The position numbers and the translations under genes were made by a program. The notes beneath the pieces are model-generated. The model ran no database searches. It was not told the origin of the DNA and worked only from the letters and a program-made list of their open reading frames with translations. A DNA stretch of 33,625 bases from Clostridiales bacterium (GTDB taxonomy: Bacteria > Bacillota > Clostridia > Saccharofermentanales > Saccharofermentanaceae): NCBI GenBank assembly GCA_017617295.1, contig JAFZWN010000077.1, forward strand, positions 1 to 33,625, given 5' to 3'. Below, piece by piece: positions 1 to 8,441 of this stretch. Numbering within the stretch: position 1 is the first letter of the stretch; each line of letters begins with the position of its first letter.

Positions 1-35
1 ACATGCTTTCTGATCTTGTAAAGATAACTAAGTAA
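1..35 (+). CDS. Possible 3' end of an upstream gene (partial)
   Basis: The third frame stays open from the window edge to a TAA at 33-35, and the visible residues read MLSDLVKITK. The stop lies 11 bases before the GH32 start, a normal operon spacing, so an upstream cotranscribed gene is plausible. A sucrose transporter or PTS EII would fit the operon, but ten residues cannot identify anything. Another frame stops at 19-21, so the frame itself is uncertain. Confidence 0.35.
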   Translation, partial: MLSDLVKITK

Positions 36-46
36 GAGGTTTTGTT

Positions 47-1384
47 ATGGCACAGAACTGGCGGCAGAGTATACATCTGGAACCTAAAGCGGGTTGGCTT
101 AACGACCCTAACGGTCTGTGTTTTGCTGACGGTAAGTATCATGTTTATTTCCAGTTTTCTCCCGACTCTGCCAAAGGATCCGGGAGGAAGTGCTGGGGAC
201 ATTTTGAGAGTTCGGATAAGGCCGCATCCTGGGACTATACCGGTATAGTTATGGAGCCTGATATCCCGGAAGACAGAAACGGTGTCTATTCCGGATGCGC
301 CGTTGTAAGAGACGGCAGGATATACATCTTTTATACCGGCAATGTTAAGCTCTCCGGAGACTACGATTACATCAGATCCGGAAGAGAAGCAAACCAGATC
401 TTAGTCACATCGGAAGACGGCCGCACTGTCAGTGCAAAGAAGATCTTGTTAAGAAATAGGGATTATCCGGATTATTGTTCATGTCATGTAAGAGATCCCA
501 AAGTATGGATCGAAGACGGTATCTGGAAGATGGTCCTTGGTGCCAGAACAACAGACGACAGAGGATGCGTACTTTATTACGAAGCAGAAGATCCTTATGA
601 CTGGCATTATGTGAAGACACTTTCCGTCGATGGATTCGGTTATATGTGGGAGTGTCCGGATCAGTTTACCGTAGGTGACAAGGTGTTTTTGGGAGTATCA
701 CCTCAGGGACTAGCTCATGAACAGTTCCGTTACCAGAATGTCTACAGTTCAGGATATTTCAAGAAGAACGGCGATGCGCTTTCGGATTTTGAGGAATTCG
801 ATTACGGATTTGATTTCTATGCCCCTCAGACATTTACCGATGAGAACGGGGATCGTATCCTCATCGGATGGATGGGTATAGGAGATATACCGTATTCCAA
901 TCCCACGACCGAACTGGGATGGCAGCACTGCCTTACGGTTCCGCGCAGATTGTCTGTAGGACAGGATGGTTTTATCAGGCAGGAACCTGTTATCAACAGC
1001 AAGCTTTTCGGGGAAGCGGAAGAAGTAAACGAAGGCGAAGTGAAAGAAGCTTCACTTGCTCTTGAGATCACTTCCCGGTTTGAAGACACATTTAGGATAA
1101 GGATCGGCGATGCCGATATTAGTTATAACGGTAATGTCCTGACGCTTGATCTGAGCAGCGGTGACTCCGGATACGGCCGTAAGGTCAGAAGAGCAATGAC
1201 GGGCAGGATCGAAGATATCCGCATTATCGCCGATAACTCCAGTCTTGAGGTCTATGCGGGTGACGGAAGATATGTGATGAGCACAAGGTTTTATCCTTCT
1301 GATCCGGTCGTTAAGATCGAAAGTGAAGGCGCCGGTTTTACCATAAGGCCAATAGAAAAAATGGAGGTAAGAGGTTTTGAGTAA
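47..1384 (+). CDS. scrB: GH32 sucrose-6-phosphate hydrolase / beta-fructofuranosidase
   Basis: Cytoplasmic glycoside hydrolase family 32 enzyme that splits sucrose-6-phosphate (or sucrose/short fructans) into a glucose moiety and fructose. The five-bladed propeller signatures are in order: WLNDPNG at residues 17-23 with nucleophile Asp20, RDP at 149-151 (transition-state Asp150) and ECP at 202-204 (acid/base Glu202). The C-terminal part, about 330-445, is the GH32 beta-sandwich. There is no signal peptide, so an imported, phosphorylated substrate is likely. The start has an AAGAGGT-type ribosome site 6 bases upstream. The 3' end overlaps the fructokinase gene by 8 bases, and ptsH and ptsI follow, which supports the sucrose-6-phosphate reading. 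A non-PTS intracellular sucrase is the alternative, because no EII is visible. Confidence 0.93.
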   Translation: MAQNWRQSIHLEPKAGWLNDPNGLCFADGKYHVYFQFSPDSAKGSGRKCWGHFESSDKAASWDYTGIVMEPDIPEDRNGVYSGCAVVRDGRIYIFYTGNVKLSGDYDYIRSGREANQILVTSEDGRTVSAKKILLRNRDYPDYCSCHVRDPKVWIEDGIWKMVLGARTTDDRGCVLYYEAEDPYDWHYVKTLSVDGFGYMWECPDQFTVGDKVFLGVSPQGLAHEQFRYQNVYSSGYFKKNGDALSDFEEFDYGFDFYAPQTFTDENGDRILIGWMGIGDIPYSNPTTELGWQHCLTVPRRLSVGQDGFIRQEPVINSKLFGEAEEVNEGEVKEASLALEITSRFEDTFRIRIGDADISYNGNVLTLDLSSGDSGYGRKVRRAMTGRIEDIRIIADNSSLEVYAGDGRYVMSTRFYPSDPVVKIESEGAGFTIRPIEKMEVRGFE

Positions 1385-2351
1385 CAGGAAACTCGTTTCG
1401 ATCGGTGAAGCTCTGATAGATTTTATCCCTTCCCGAAAAGGGTGTGATTTTGATGACGTGGATTCTTTCTTTCCTGCAGTCGGAGGAGCTCCGGCAAATG
1501 TATGTGCCGCATTCTCGAAGCTTGGCGGAAGCGCTGTCTTTCTGACACAGTTAGGGGATGATCCGTTCGGGCACAAGATCGAACGTGCCCTGGATAAAAC
1601 CGGCATTGATACTTCACACATCTCGTTTACCGATGAAGCCAATACTGCGCTTGCTTTCGTGAGCCTTGCCGCTGACGGCAACAGGACATTCTCATTCTAC
1701 AGAAAGCCCTCCGCTGATATGCTCTATACGGCTGAAAAAGTTGACAAAGACGCATTTGAAGATCTGTTTGCTCTTCATTTCTGCAGTGTCTCATTAGGCA
1801 ATTTTCCTATGAAAGATGCACACAGGAGAGCGATCGGATATGCCAAAGAGAATGGGGCTCTCATAAGCTTTGATCCCAACCTCAGATTCATGCTGTGGGA
1901 CAGTAAGGAGGCACTCAGGGAAGCAGTTCTGGAGTTTATTCCCAAGGCTGATATCCTGAAGCTGTCTGATGAGGAATTGGAGTTTATAACGGGTACCGGC
2001 GATATCGAAAAGGCGCTCCCGGGGATCTTTGCATCAGGCGTAAAGCTCGTGCTATATACCTGCGGTAAGAACGGGATGTTCGCCTATACCGGGAAAGTAA
2101 AGGCGCGTGCGATATCTCCCAAAGTGGAAGTCGTTGATACAACAGGTGCCGGTGACGCTTCTATCGGCTCATTCCTGTGGAAGCTCAATGACTTTGGGAT
2201 CAATACCGGAAATATAGAGGAGATCTCTGAAGATATGCTCAAGCAGGCACTTGAGTTCTCCACGGTCTTTTGCACCATAAGCGTACAGCATAAGGGTGCA
2301 ATCCCGTCGTATCCGACCTTGGAACAGGTAAATCAATATAAAACAACATAA
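1377..2351 (+). CDS. scrK: PfkB-family fructokinase
   Basis: Phosphorylates the fructose released by the upstream GH32 enzyme to fructose-6-phosphate, using ATP. The 324-residue length is usual for ribokinase-family fructokinases. The N-terminal sugar-binding motif GGAPAN is at 36-41 and the C-terminal anion-hole/catalytic motif DTTGAGD at 254-260, whose last Asp is the general base. The start is TTG, chosen because GGAGGT at 1363-1368 lies 8 bases upstream and the reading overlaps the scrB stop by 8 bases, a typical sign of translational coupling. Other PfkB sugars cannot be excluded from sequence alone, but the operon context favours fructose. Confidence 0.92.
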   Translation: MSNRKLVSIGEALIDFIPSRKGCDFDDVDSFFPAVGGAPANVCAAFSKLGGSAVFLTQLGDDPFGHKIERALDKTGIDTSHISFTDEANTALAFVSLAADGNRTFSFYRKPSADMLYTAEKVDKDAFEDLFALHFCSVSLGNFPMKDAHRRAIGYAKENGALISFDPNLRFMLWDSKEALREAVLEFIPKADILKLSDEELEFITGTGDIEKALPGIFASGVKLVLYTCGKNGMFAYTGKVKARAISPKVEVVDTTGAGDASIGSFLWKLNDFGINTGNIEEISEDMLKQALEFSTVFCTISVQHKGAIPSYPTLEQVNQYKTT

Positions 2352-2366
2352 CAGGAGGCAAACAAC

Positions 2367-2624
2367 ATGAAAACATTTGAGTATGTTATCAAGGATGAAG
2401 TAGGTATCCACGCAAGACCCGCAGGTCTTCTTGGAAAGAAATGCAAGGAATTTGCCAGCACCGTTACTATCGTAAAGGGTGATAAGGAAGCGGCGGCTAC
2501 AAAACTCATGGCTCTTATGGGTCTTGGTGTTAAGTGTGGCGATACGGTAACTGTCAAGGTCGAAGGCGATGACGAGGAGACATGCGCTGCTGCGATCGAA
2601 GAGTTCCTTCAGGCTAATCTCTGA
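2367..2624 (+). CDS. ptsH: Phosphocarrier protein HPr
   Basis: Small cytoplasmic PTS phosphocarrier that passes phosphate from Enzyme I to sugar-specific EIIA domains. At 85 residues it has normal length. The active-site loop GIHARPAG is at 13-20 with His15 and Arg17 conserved. The segment that normally carries the regulatory serine reads AATKLMALMGLG; an ungapped alignment to Bacillus HPr puts Lys46 where Ser46 should be, so phosphorylation by HPr kinase at that site is not possible. AGGAGG at 2353-2358 sets the start. It sits between fructokinase and ptsI, so PTS transport genes travel with the sucrose genes here. Confidence 0.95.
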   Translation: MKTFEYVIKDEVGIHARPAGLLGKKCKEFASTVTIVKGDKEAAATKLMALMGLGVKCGDTVTVKVEGDDEETCAAAIEEFLQANL

Positions 2625-2663
2625 CAATTTTATTACTGCCCCCCGGCAAGGAGGTAAATTCTT

Positions 2664-4298
2664 ATGATTATCTATAACGGCAAAGGCGTTTACGGTGCCG
2701 TAGCTATAGGTCGCATTTCTGTATATAAGAGACAGGCTGCCGCGGTTACCAGGATCGAGATCACCGATAAAGGATCGGAACTCAAGCGAGTCGAAGATGC
2801 AAAGGCAAAAGCGATCGAACAGCTTCAGGCGATATATGATAAAGCTTTGAAGGATGTGGGCGAAGATAATGCCGCGATCTTCGAAGTCCATATCATGATG
2901 CTCGACGATGAGGACTATAACGATTCCATCAGGAACATCATCGAGACGGAATCGGTGAATGCCGAATATGCCGTAAGCGTTACTGCCGGAAATTTCGCTG
3001 AGATGTTTGCGGCTATGGATGACAGTTATTTCCAGGCAAGAGCCGCAGATATAAAGGATATCTCAAACAGGCTCATCGCATGTCTGTCAGACGGCGGAGC
3101 CGGACAGGATACGAGTGATGAGAAGGCTATCATCTGTGCAGACGATCTCGCTCCGTCAGAGACTGTATCTCTTGATAAGGAGAAGGTGCTGGCATTTGTG
3201 ACCGCATTCGGTTCATCCAATTCGCATACCGCGATCCTTGCGCGCAATATGAACATTCCCGCCATTATCGGTGTCGGTGAAGAATTCCTGAAGAATATCA
3301 ACGACGGGGACTTGGCGATAGTGGACGGCTTTACCGGAGAAGTCTTTGTGGATCCCGATCCCGAGACCCTTGCAAAGCTTACGGCAAAGCAGGAAGAAGA
3401 TATTGCCAAGAAGAAGCTCTTACAGGAGCTCAAGGGCAAGGAAAACGTTACGGTCGACGGTAAAAAGATCAAGATCTATGCCAATATCGGAAGCGTTGAC
3501 AATATCGGTTCCGTAATAGCAAACGATGCCGGAGGCGTAGGCCTTTTCAGAAGTGAATTCCTGTATCTTGAGAATGATGATTATCCGACCGAAGAACAGC
3601 AGTTTGAGGCCTACAAGAAGGTTTTGGAGAGCTTGCCCGGCAAACAGGTGATAATCAGGACTTTGGATATCGGGGCAGATAAACAGGTAGGATATTTTAA
3701 CCTGGATAAGGAAGAAAACCCCGCTATGGGTATCCGTGCCATAAGGATCTGTCTTACCCGTCAGGATATATTCAAAACGCAGCTGCGGGCTTTGTACCGT
3801 GCTTCTGTCTACGGCAATCTCGGGATCATGTTCCCGATGATCACCAGTGTATCCGAAGTCAAGAAGATAATGGAGATCTGCGACAGCGTCAGAGCTGACC
3901 TCAAGGTTTCCGACATTCCGTTTTCCGAGAATGTCGAACACGGCATCATGATCGAGACGCCCGCCGCGGCAGTGATAAGCGATCTTCTGGCTCCGATGGT
4001 GGATTTCTTCAGCGTCGGGACAAATGACCTGACACAGTACACACTCGCTTGTGACAGACAGAATCCGAAGATCGAACCGTTTGTCGATATTCGTCATGAA
4101 GCTATTCTCCGTCTGATAAAGATGTCGGCCGATAATGCCCACGCGCATGGCGCCTGGATCGGTATCTGCGGAGAACTCGCCGCGGATACTTCTCTGACCG
4201 AGACATTCCTCAGGATGGGAATAGACGAATTGTCAGTATCGCCGTCATTTGTTCTCAAGGTCAGAGATCAGGTCAGAAAGACCGATCTGTCGAAGTAG
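2664..4298 (+). CDS. ptsI: PTS Enzyme I (phosphoenolpyruvate-protein phosphotransferase)
   Basis: Takes phosphate from phosphoenolpyruvate and transfers it to HPr. The 544-residue protein is near the usual 570. The phosphohistidine motif GSSNSHTAI has active His188. The PEP-binding TIM barrel shows RTLDIGADK, GIMIETPAA and GTNDLTQYTLACDR, and the catalytic Cys502 is in GICGELAAD. AAGGAGGT at 2648-2655 gives a strong ribosome site 8 bases before ATG. It is the last gene of the sucrose-PTS operon. No convincing terminator is seen after it, and the next gene has its own -10 box, so readthrough is possible. Confidence 0.96.
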   Translation: MIIYNGKGVYGAVAIGRISVYKRQAAAVTRIEITDKGSELKRVEDAKAKAIEQLQAIYDKALKDVGEDNAAIFEVHIMMLDDEDYNDSIRNIIETESVNAEYAVSVTAGNFAEMFAAMDDSYFQARAADIKDISNRLIACLSDGGAGQDTSDEKAIICADDLAPSETVSLDKEKVLAFVTAFGSSNSHTAILARNMNIPAIIGVGEEFLKNINDGDLAIVDGFTGEVFVDPDPETLAKLTAKQEEDIAKKKLLQELKGKENVTVDGKKIKIYANIGSVDNIGSVIANDAGGVGLFRSEFLYLENDDYPTEEQQFEAYKKVLESLPGKQVIIRTLDIGADKQVGYFNLDKEENPAMGIRAIRICLTRQDIFKTQLRALYRASVYGNLGIMFPMITSVSEVKKIMEICDSVRADLKVSDIPFSENVEHGIMIETPAAAVISDLLAPMVDFFSVGTNDLTQYTLACDRQNPKIEPFVDIRHEAILRLIKMSADNAHAHGAWIGICGELAADTSLTETFLRMGIDELSVSPSFVLKVRDQVRKTDLSK

Positions 4299-4327
4299 AT
4301 CATGATTATCTTCAGCGGATGTTATAG

Positions 4328-4333
4328 TATAAT
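4328..4333 (+). promoter_or_regulatory. -10 box TATAAT upstream of GNAT gene
   Basis: A perfect TATAAT lies about 43 bases before the GNAT start in the gap after ptsI. No good -35 hexamer is visible at 16-18 bases upstream, so this is a candidate from a single element. Confidence 0.45.
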
Positions 4334-4375
4334 GCAGGAAAATGACAATCGGGCACCTGAGAGGAATATAGATAA

Positions 4376-4945
4376 TTGTCTGCATCAACAAAACATAATG
4401 AGGATGTAATATATCTGACAGCGCCGTCGGCGGCTTATGCTGACGATATCCGGGCGTTCAGACAAGAGATACTGGAAAATGATGCGGACGATGAGAATAA
4501 GTTTGCCGGATGCATGTCTCTGGATACAAGCAGTTCTGCCGAAGAATGGATAAGGATCTGTATGCTTCGCAGAAGCAGTGAGACTTGCAGAGAAACAGGC
4601 GCTGAGGTTCCTTCCGATACATATCTGGCGGTCAGACAAAGTGATGACCGTATCGTCGGGATCATCGATCTGAGACATCATATAGACCATCCCATTCTCG
4701 GAACATGGGGCGGTCACTGCGGTTATTCGGTCCGCCCTTCGGAGCGCGGGAAGGGGTATGCCACGGAGATGCTCCGTCTTAATATCCAAAATGCAAAAAA
4801 GCTCGGGATCGATAAGATGCTGGTTACATGTGACGAAGGCAACCATGCCAGCGAAAAGGCTATCCTTAATAACGGCGGGGTATTTGAAAGACTTATCGAT
4901 GTTGACGGAACCACGATGAAGCGCTATTGGATAAGGGTCGAATGA
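4376..4945 (+). CDS. GNAT-family N-acetyltransferase
   Basis: Predicted acetyl-CoA dependent acetyltransferase of the GNAT fold; substrate unknown. The 189-residue protein has the acetyl-CoA loop RGKGYATEML at about 125-134 (R/Q-x-x-G-x-A pattern) and the strand preceding it (CGYSVRPSERG). The final FERLIDVDGTTMKRYW segment is typical of the single-domain GNAT group related to COG3981. Translation seems to start at TTG 4376, with GAGAGG upstream; no ATG near the start suits better. Its TGA overlaps the next start (ATGA), so the two genes are coupled. Confidence 0.8.
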   Translation: MSASTKHNEDVIYLTAPSAAYADDIRAFRQEILENDADDENKFAGCMSLDTSSSAEEWIRICMLRRSSETCRETGAEVPSDTYLAVRQSDDRIVGIIDLRHHIDHPILGTWGGHCGYSVRPSERGKGYATEMLRLNIQNAKKLGIDKMLVTCDEGNHASEKAILNNGGVFERLIDVDGTTMKRYWIRVE

Positions 4946-5817
4946 TGCGGATCATAAACAGGATAATGAAGATCGCGGGCGATAAGGCCCTTAAGACAGA
5001 TGTCGGAAGGCTCGATCTGTCGAAGCTGCCTTCGGAGGTCACGGAGATAAACGATGTCAGTTATATCGATGATGAGCTCCCCGGGCATAAGATGGATATC
5101 TATCTTAAAAGAGACGGCACGAAAAAGCCTGTTCTCATCGATATCCACGGAGGAGGGTTCATCTCCGAAGACAAAGCGATGAACCGCCTGTTCGGGAACT
5201 ATATGGCTCTTCAGGGCTTCACTGTCTTTGAGCTGAATGTCAGGCTGGCTTATCCTGAGTTTACCGTTTTCGATCAGATCGGAGATATTGCTCAGGGTGT
5301 CAGATATGTACTCGATAATGCGGATCTTTATGAATGCGATCCCAAAGAGCTCTATATCGCGGGACATTCATCCGGCGGCGTCCTTGCACTTTCCGAGTGC
5401 CTTTTAAGCGTTGATCCGAAGATGTGTTCAGACTTCGGCTTCGCCCCCAGAGATTACTCTTATAAGGGACTTATCACTGATTGCGGGCTCATGCATTTCT
5501 ATAAGAAAAGCATCGCTTATTGGGGAATGAGAAAGATGATCTTTCCCAAGGGTTATACGAAAGACAAAAGATACGGATATCTTGTCTTTGAGGAGAATCC
5601 GTGTCTCGGTAAGCTTCCGAAGACCGCTCTTATCACGAATTCCAAAGATGTCCTCCGTAAGATGACTTGGAGATTTAACGGTATGCTCGACAGATATGAC
5701 ATCCGGCATAAGGTCTTTTCCGACGGAGCCGACGGCCATACGGGCATCATATTTGTTCCTTATACCGAAGGCAATCAGGCGACATTGCAAAAGATCAAGG
5801 AATACCTTCTGACATAA
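4942..5817 (+). CDS. Alpha/beta hydrolase, HGGG (hormone-sensitive lipase-like) type
   Basis: Predicted cytoplasmic carboxylesterase/lipase-like hydrolase of about 291 residues. The oxyanion motif HGGGF lies at about 69-73, the nucleophile elbow GHSSGG at 141-146 (Ser143), and a late DGADGHTG segment supplies the likely catalytic His near 266. The HGGG plus GxSxG order is that of the hormone-sensitive lipase group. An in-frame TTG at 4927 is possible, but ATG 4942 overlaps the GNAT stop as ATGA and has AAGGG upstream, so it is preferred; ATG 4945 is an alternative. No signal peptide. Substrate not predictable. It converges with the lipoprotein gene, leaving only 19 bases between the two stops. 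Confidence 0.82.
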   Translation: MMRIINRIMKIAGDKALKTDVGRLDLSKLPSEVTEINDVSYIDDELPGHKMDIYLKRDGTKKPVLIDIHGGGFISEDKAMNRLFGNYMALQGFTVFELNVRLAYPEFTVFDQIGDIAQGVRYVLDNADLYECDPKELYIAGHSSGGVLALSECLLSVDPKMCSDFGFAPRDYSYKGLITDCGLMHFYKKSIAYWGMRKMIFPKGYTKDKRYGYLVFEENPCLGKLPKTALITNSKDVLRKMTWRFNGMLDRYDIRHKVFSDGADGHTGIIFVPYTEGNQATLQKIKEYLLT

Positions 5818-5836
5818 GAGCCGGTCGTGATATCGG

Positions 5837-8251
5837 TCAGCCTCTCTCCGACATGTACAGATCCACTCTGGTCTGGATCGCGTCCGTAACGACATCGATG
5901 GTCTTCTGGCCTGCGAAGTAGGCCTGTATCTCTTCTCTTACGATGATCTCGACTGCTGTATCGATCATGTGAAGGCCGGACGCGGATCTTATGTAACCGT
6001 CCATCTGCTGCACGAGAGCCTCGGGATCGCATGTTGTTATGGATTGCTTTAACTGATTGATGAGATATCTGTCCCAATTCTGTGACATGACCTCATAACT
6101 GGCATTTGTCCTCGAAGCTGCCTGTCTGCATGCTTCTGCTTCGGCTGCGCTGTTGACTGCTATACCGTCATAATGGGCGAAAACGCTTTGTACCTCATCG
6201 CTGACGAGCATCCTGACAAAGTCCTTGCATGCCCCGGGACAGGAGGTGGCAGCGGAGACTGCGATCGACTGCATTACATTTACCATGAGGCCGCGCGGCT
6301 CGTTTGACGGAAAACCCATCATGCATCTGTTCTCGATGTCACTCTGGGTCACGCGCAGGAGCTCCATGGCTGATACGATATTGATGAAGGCGGGTTCTTC
6401 GCCGAGCGTGGAAGCGTAACGGAGCCTTTCTTCCTCGAACAGATCCTCATCGGTCGGAAGGATAAGGCCGTTTACGAAAGCGGCCGCAGAGGCGAATTCG
6501 GCATTTCTGAAATCGAACCCGTTATCCGTTCGAAACGAACTGCTCATCTGCGCGAGGCAGGTGCTCATGAAGTCGAGCCTGTTCATGCCGTTGGGATCTT
6601 TTCCGCGGCATGCCCTGCTTACATAATCCCTGTAGTTATCGAAAGTGAATCCGAGGGCACCGGCATCCACATTACCGGTCTCGGCCAGGATGCCTTCGAG
6701 TCCGAAAGCCAGCGGGACCTGATACAGCTTGTCTCCGGTCATGGAGAAGGACATTATGTTGTCGTAGACATTAGGGATCTCCACTTCGCTTGCAAGGTCG
6801 AGGAGAAGATCGTCCCTGTTGAACTGGGTGTAGTTCAGGCCTCCGAGAATGAGATCGGGGCCGTCGCCTGCGAGCAGGTCAAGAGACAGGGTGTTTATTA
6901 TCGCCGCCTTTATGCGGAGATCCAAAGTGTCCTTGTCGACACCGGCCTCTGCGACGACAGTCCGGGAAATCGTTCCGTAATCGTATCTCGGATCGAGAAC
7001 GATGAAAGCATCGGCATCGGAATCATTATAGAGCCTTATGGCTTCGGCCATACCGTAAGAAAGGGTCCCGATGGAGCCGGCCCTGAGGAGCGCCTTGCCC
7101 GCATTGGGATTAGTCTGAGAACGGCGGAGCGTGACGATCAGGGGATCGAGTTCGTGGATATCGTGAAGGTTCATATAACGGAAGTTCTCGCGCTGGCTCG
7201 TTCCGGCCAGTACCACTTTATCTTCCGATGCATAGAGGAGTTCGAGATTGGCTGCGTCATAACGGTTGATGTTGGTGTTGTCGTAGGAAAGATATATCTC
7301 CTCGGACCGGGTATCAAGGTTTAACATCTTGATGCCCTGCTGAGCCATGCAGATATTTCCTGCGCCTTCAAAATAGTTGTAATCCCATGCATCGGGAAGA
7401 TCGGCTATCCATGAGGATTCGGATACTTCGCTGACATCGCTTGCGGTGCCTGAAGCAACATCGATATAACAGTATCTCTTCTGGATATCGGAATTATCGA
7501 ACTTGAAGATGAACCTTCCCTGCCCGAGATACAGGAATCCGTATACGGTAAAGATATCATCGTAAGGATAGGTATCTTCAAGTCTGAAAACGGATACGTT
7601 TCCCGATCCCGAAGTAAACTCCAGGTAGTTATCGTCACCTTCGTCGGTAAAGACAAGATAGCTCCTTATCGAGTAACCGTCTGCCGTCCAGCTGTTGAAC
7701 GAATAGCTGTCCGTAAGCTCGTAGCTCCCGTCGGAGGCGATATCGTACACTGTACTGATCTCTTGGGCGGCCGGATCGTACATGATGTTCTGATAGTTAT
7801 ATGTCATGTCATCGGTATAACCCGCGCAGAGCTTTATGAGGTTGTTTTCGATCGTAATGGTATTAATGTAGATATCGGTGGCGGAAGGACAATACTCGAG
7901 GATGATGTCTGTCGCTTCTTTGTCATAAAGGTGGTTGCCGTCAGTGTCATAGACATGGAGATTGTGAAATGGCGAAGGGCTGGTGAAACTGTTAAGATCG
8001 TAATATTCGTTTCCGAAAGTCTCGCAGATGATCAGATCCGAAGCCATGCCTACCGGCTTGGTGTACAGGATAAAGTAGTCGACGGGGTCTACTCCGGAAT
8101 CCACTTCCGTTATGGTGGCGTCATACCACGGTGTGTCCTCCGTGATCAATTCCTTAGGTCTGTCCTTGGCTTTGCCGCAGCCGGCAAGAAACACCAAAGG
8201 CAGGATAAATGACAACGCAAGGATGCTTGCTGAAAATTTACGAAGAAACAT
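5837..8251 (-). CDS. Large lipoprotein: beta-propeller-like N-half fused to extracellular solute-binding-like C-half
   Basis: An 804-residue surface lipoprotein. The signal peptide ends in lipobox LAGC with Cys25. Residues about 45-370 are beta-rich, with repeated short strands and YD/DG turns, resembling a propeller; this is inference from composition. Residues about 390-804 resemble family 1 extracellular solute-binding proteins: a GTLSYGMAEAIRLYN opening, AGDGPDLILGGL at about 461-472 and the KLYQVPLAFGLEGIL hinge strand. No ABC permease or ATPase adjoins it, so it may sense or deliver a ligand for a distant transporter. GAAAGGG precedes the ATG. A 17-bp interrupted palindrome lies in its upstream region. 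Confidence 0.75.
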   Translation of the reverse strand: MFLRKFSASILALSFILPLVFLAGCGKAKDRPKELITEDTPWYDATITEVDSGVDPVDYFILYTKPVGMASDLIICETFGNEYYDLNSFTSPSPFHNLHVYDTDGNHLYDKEATDIILEYCPSATDIYINTITIENNLIKLCAGYTDDMTYNYQNIMYDPAAQEISTVYDIASDGSYELTDSYSFNSWTADGYSIRSYLVFTDEGDDNYLEFTSGSGNVSVFRLEDTYPYDDIFTVYGFLYLGQGRFIFKFDNSDIQKRYCYIDVASGTASDVSEVSESSWIADLPDAWDYNYFEGAGNICMAQQGIKMLNLDTRSEEIYLSYDNTNINRYDAANLELLYASEDKVVLAGTSQRENFRYMNLHDIHELDPLIVTLRRSQTNPNAGKALLRAGSIGTLSYGMAEAIRLYNDSDADAFIVLDPRYDYGTISRTVVAEAGVDKDTLDLRIKAAIINTLSLDLLAGDGPDLILGGLNYTQFNRDDLLLDLASEVEIPNVYDNIMSFSMTGDKLYQVPLAFGLEGILAETGNVDAGALGFTFDNYRDYVSRACRGKDPNGMNRLDFMSTCLAQMSSSFRTDNGFDFRNAEFASAAAFVNGLILPTDEDLFEEERLRYASTLGEEPAFINIVSAMELLRVTQSDIENRCMMGFPSNEPRGLMVNVMQSIAVSAATSCPGACKDFVRMLVSDEVQSVFAHYDGIAVNSAAEAEACRQAASRTNASYEVMSQNWDRYLINQLKQSITTCDPEALVQQMDGYIRSASGLHMIDTAVEIIVREEIQAYFAGQKTIDVVTDAIQTRVDLYMSERG

Positions 8252-8276
8252 AATTAAGCCCTTTCACTTCCATACT

Positions 8277-8293
8277 ACAGGACCGGTGCCTGT
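8277..8293. promoter_or_regulatory. Interrupted palindrome, candidate operator
   Basis: ACAGG and CCTGT arms flank a 7-base centre that itself contains the palindrome ACCGGT. It lies in the divergent intergenic region, about 26 bases above the lipoprotein start on the minus strand and about 150 bases before the start at 8442. The binding protein is unknown. Confidence 0.3.
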
Positions 8294-8441
8294 TCATAAT
8301 AAAAGGTATTTTCGCATAACGGCGGTGTTATGAAAACCCGACATTTTTAAGAAGAAACAGGGATAATATGTTATAACTGTCATAGCGGCGGGCATGGCCG
8401 GAAGGCATAAAAAGCCCGGGATACAAGGCGGGGAAACACTT

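Noticed and set aside
1052..1681. Long minus-strand frame across scrB and scrK
   Set aside because: It is antisense to two well-supported genes with clear catalytic motifs, lacks a ribosome site and resembles no family.
2724..2735. TATAAGAGACAG, a 12-base match to the Tn5 mosaic end used in sequencing adapters
   Set aside because: It lies in frame in ptsI (residues YKRQ of ISVYKRQ) and the protein continues normally on both sides, so adapter contamination or a transposon end is unlikely.
2169..2891. Minus-strand frame of 240 codons across scrK, ptsH and ptsI
   Set aside because: Antisense shadow of three conserved genes.
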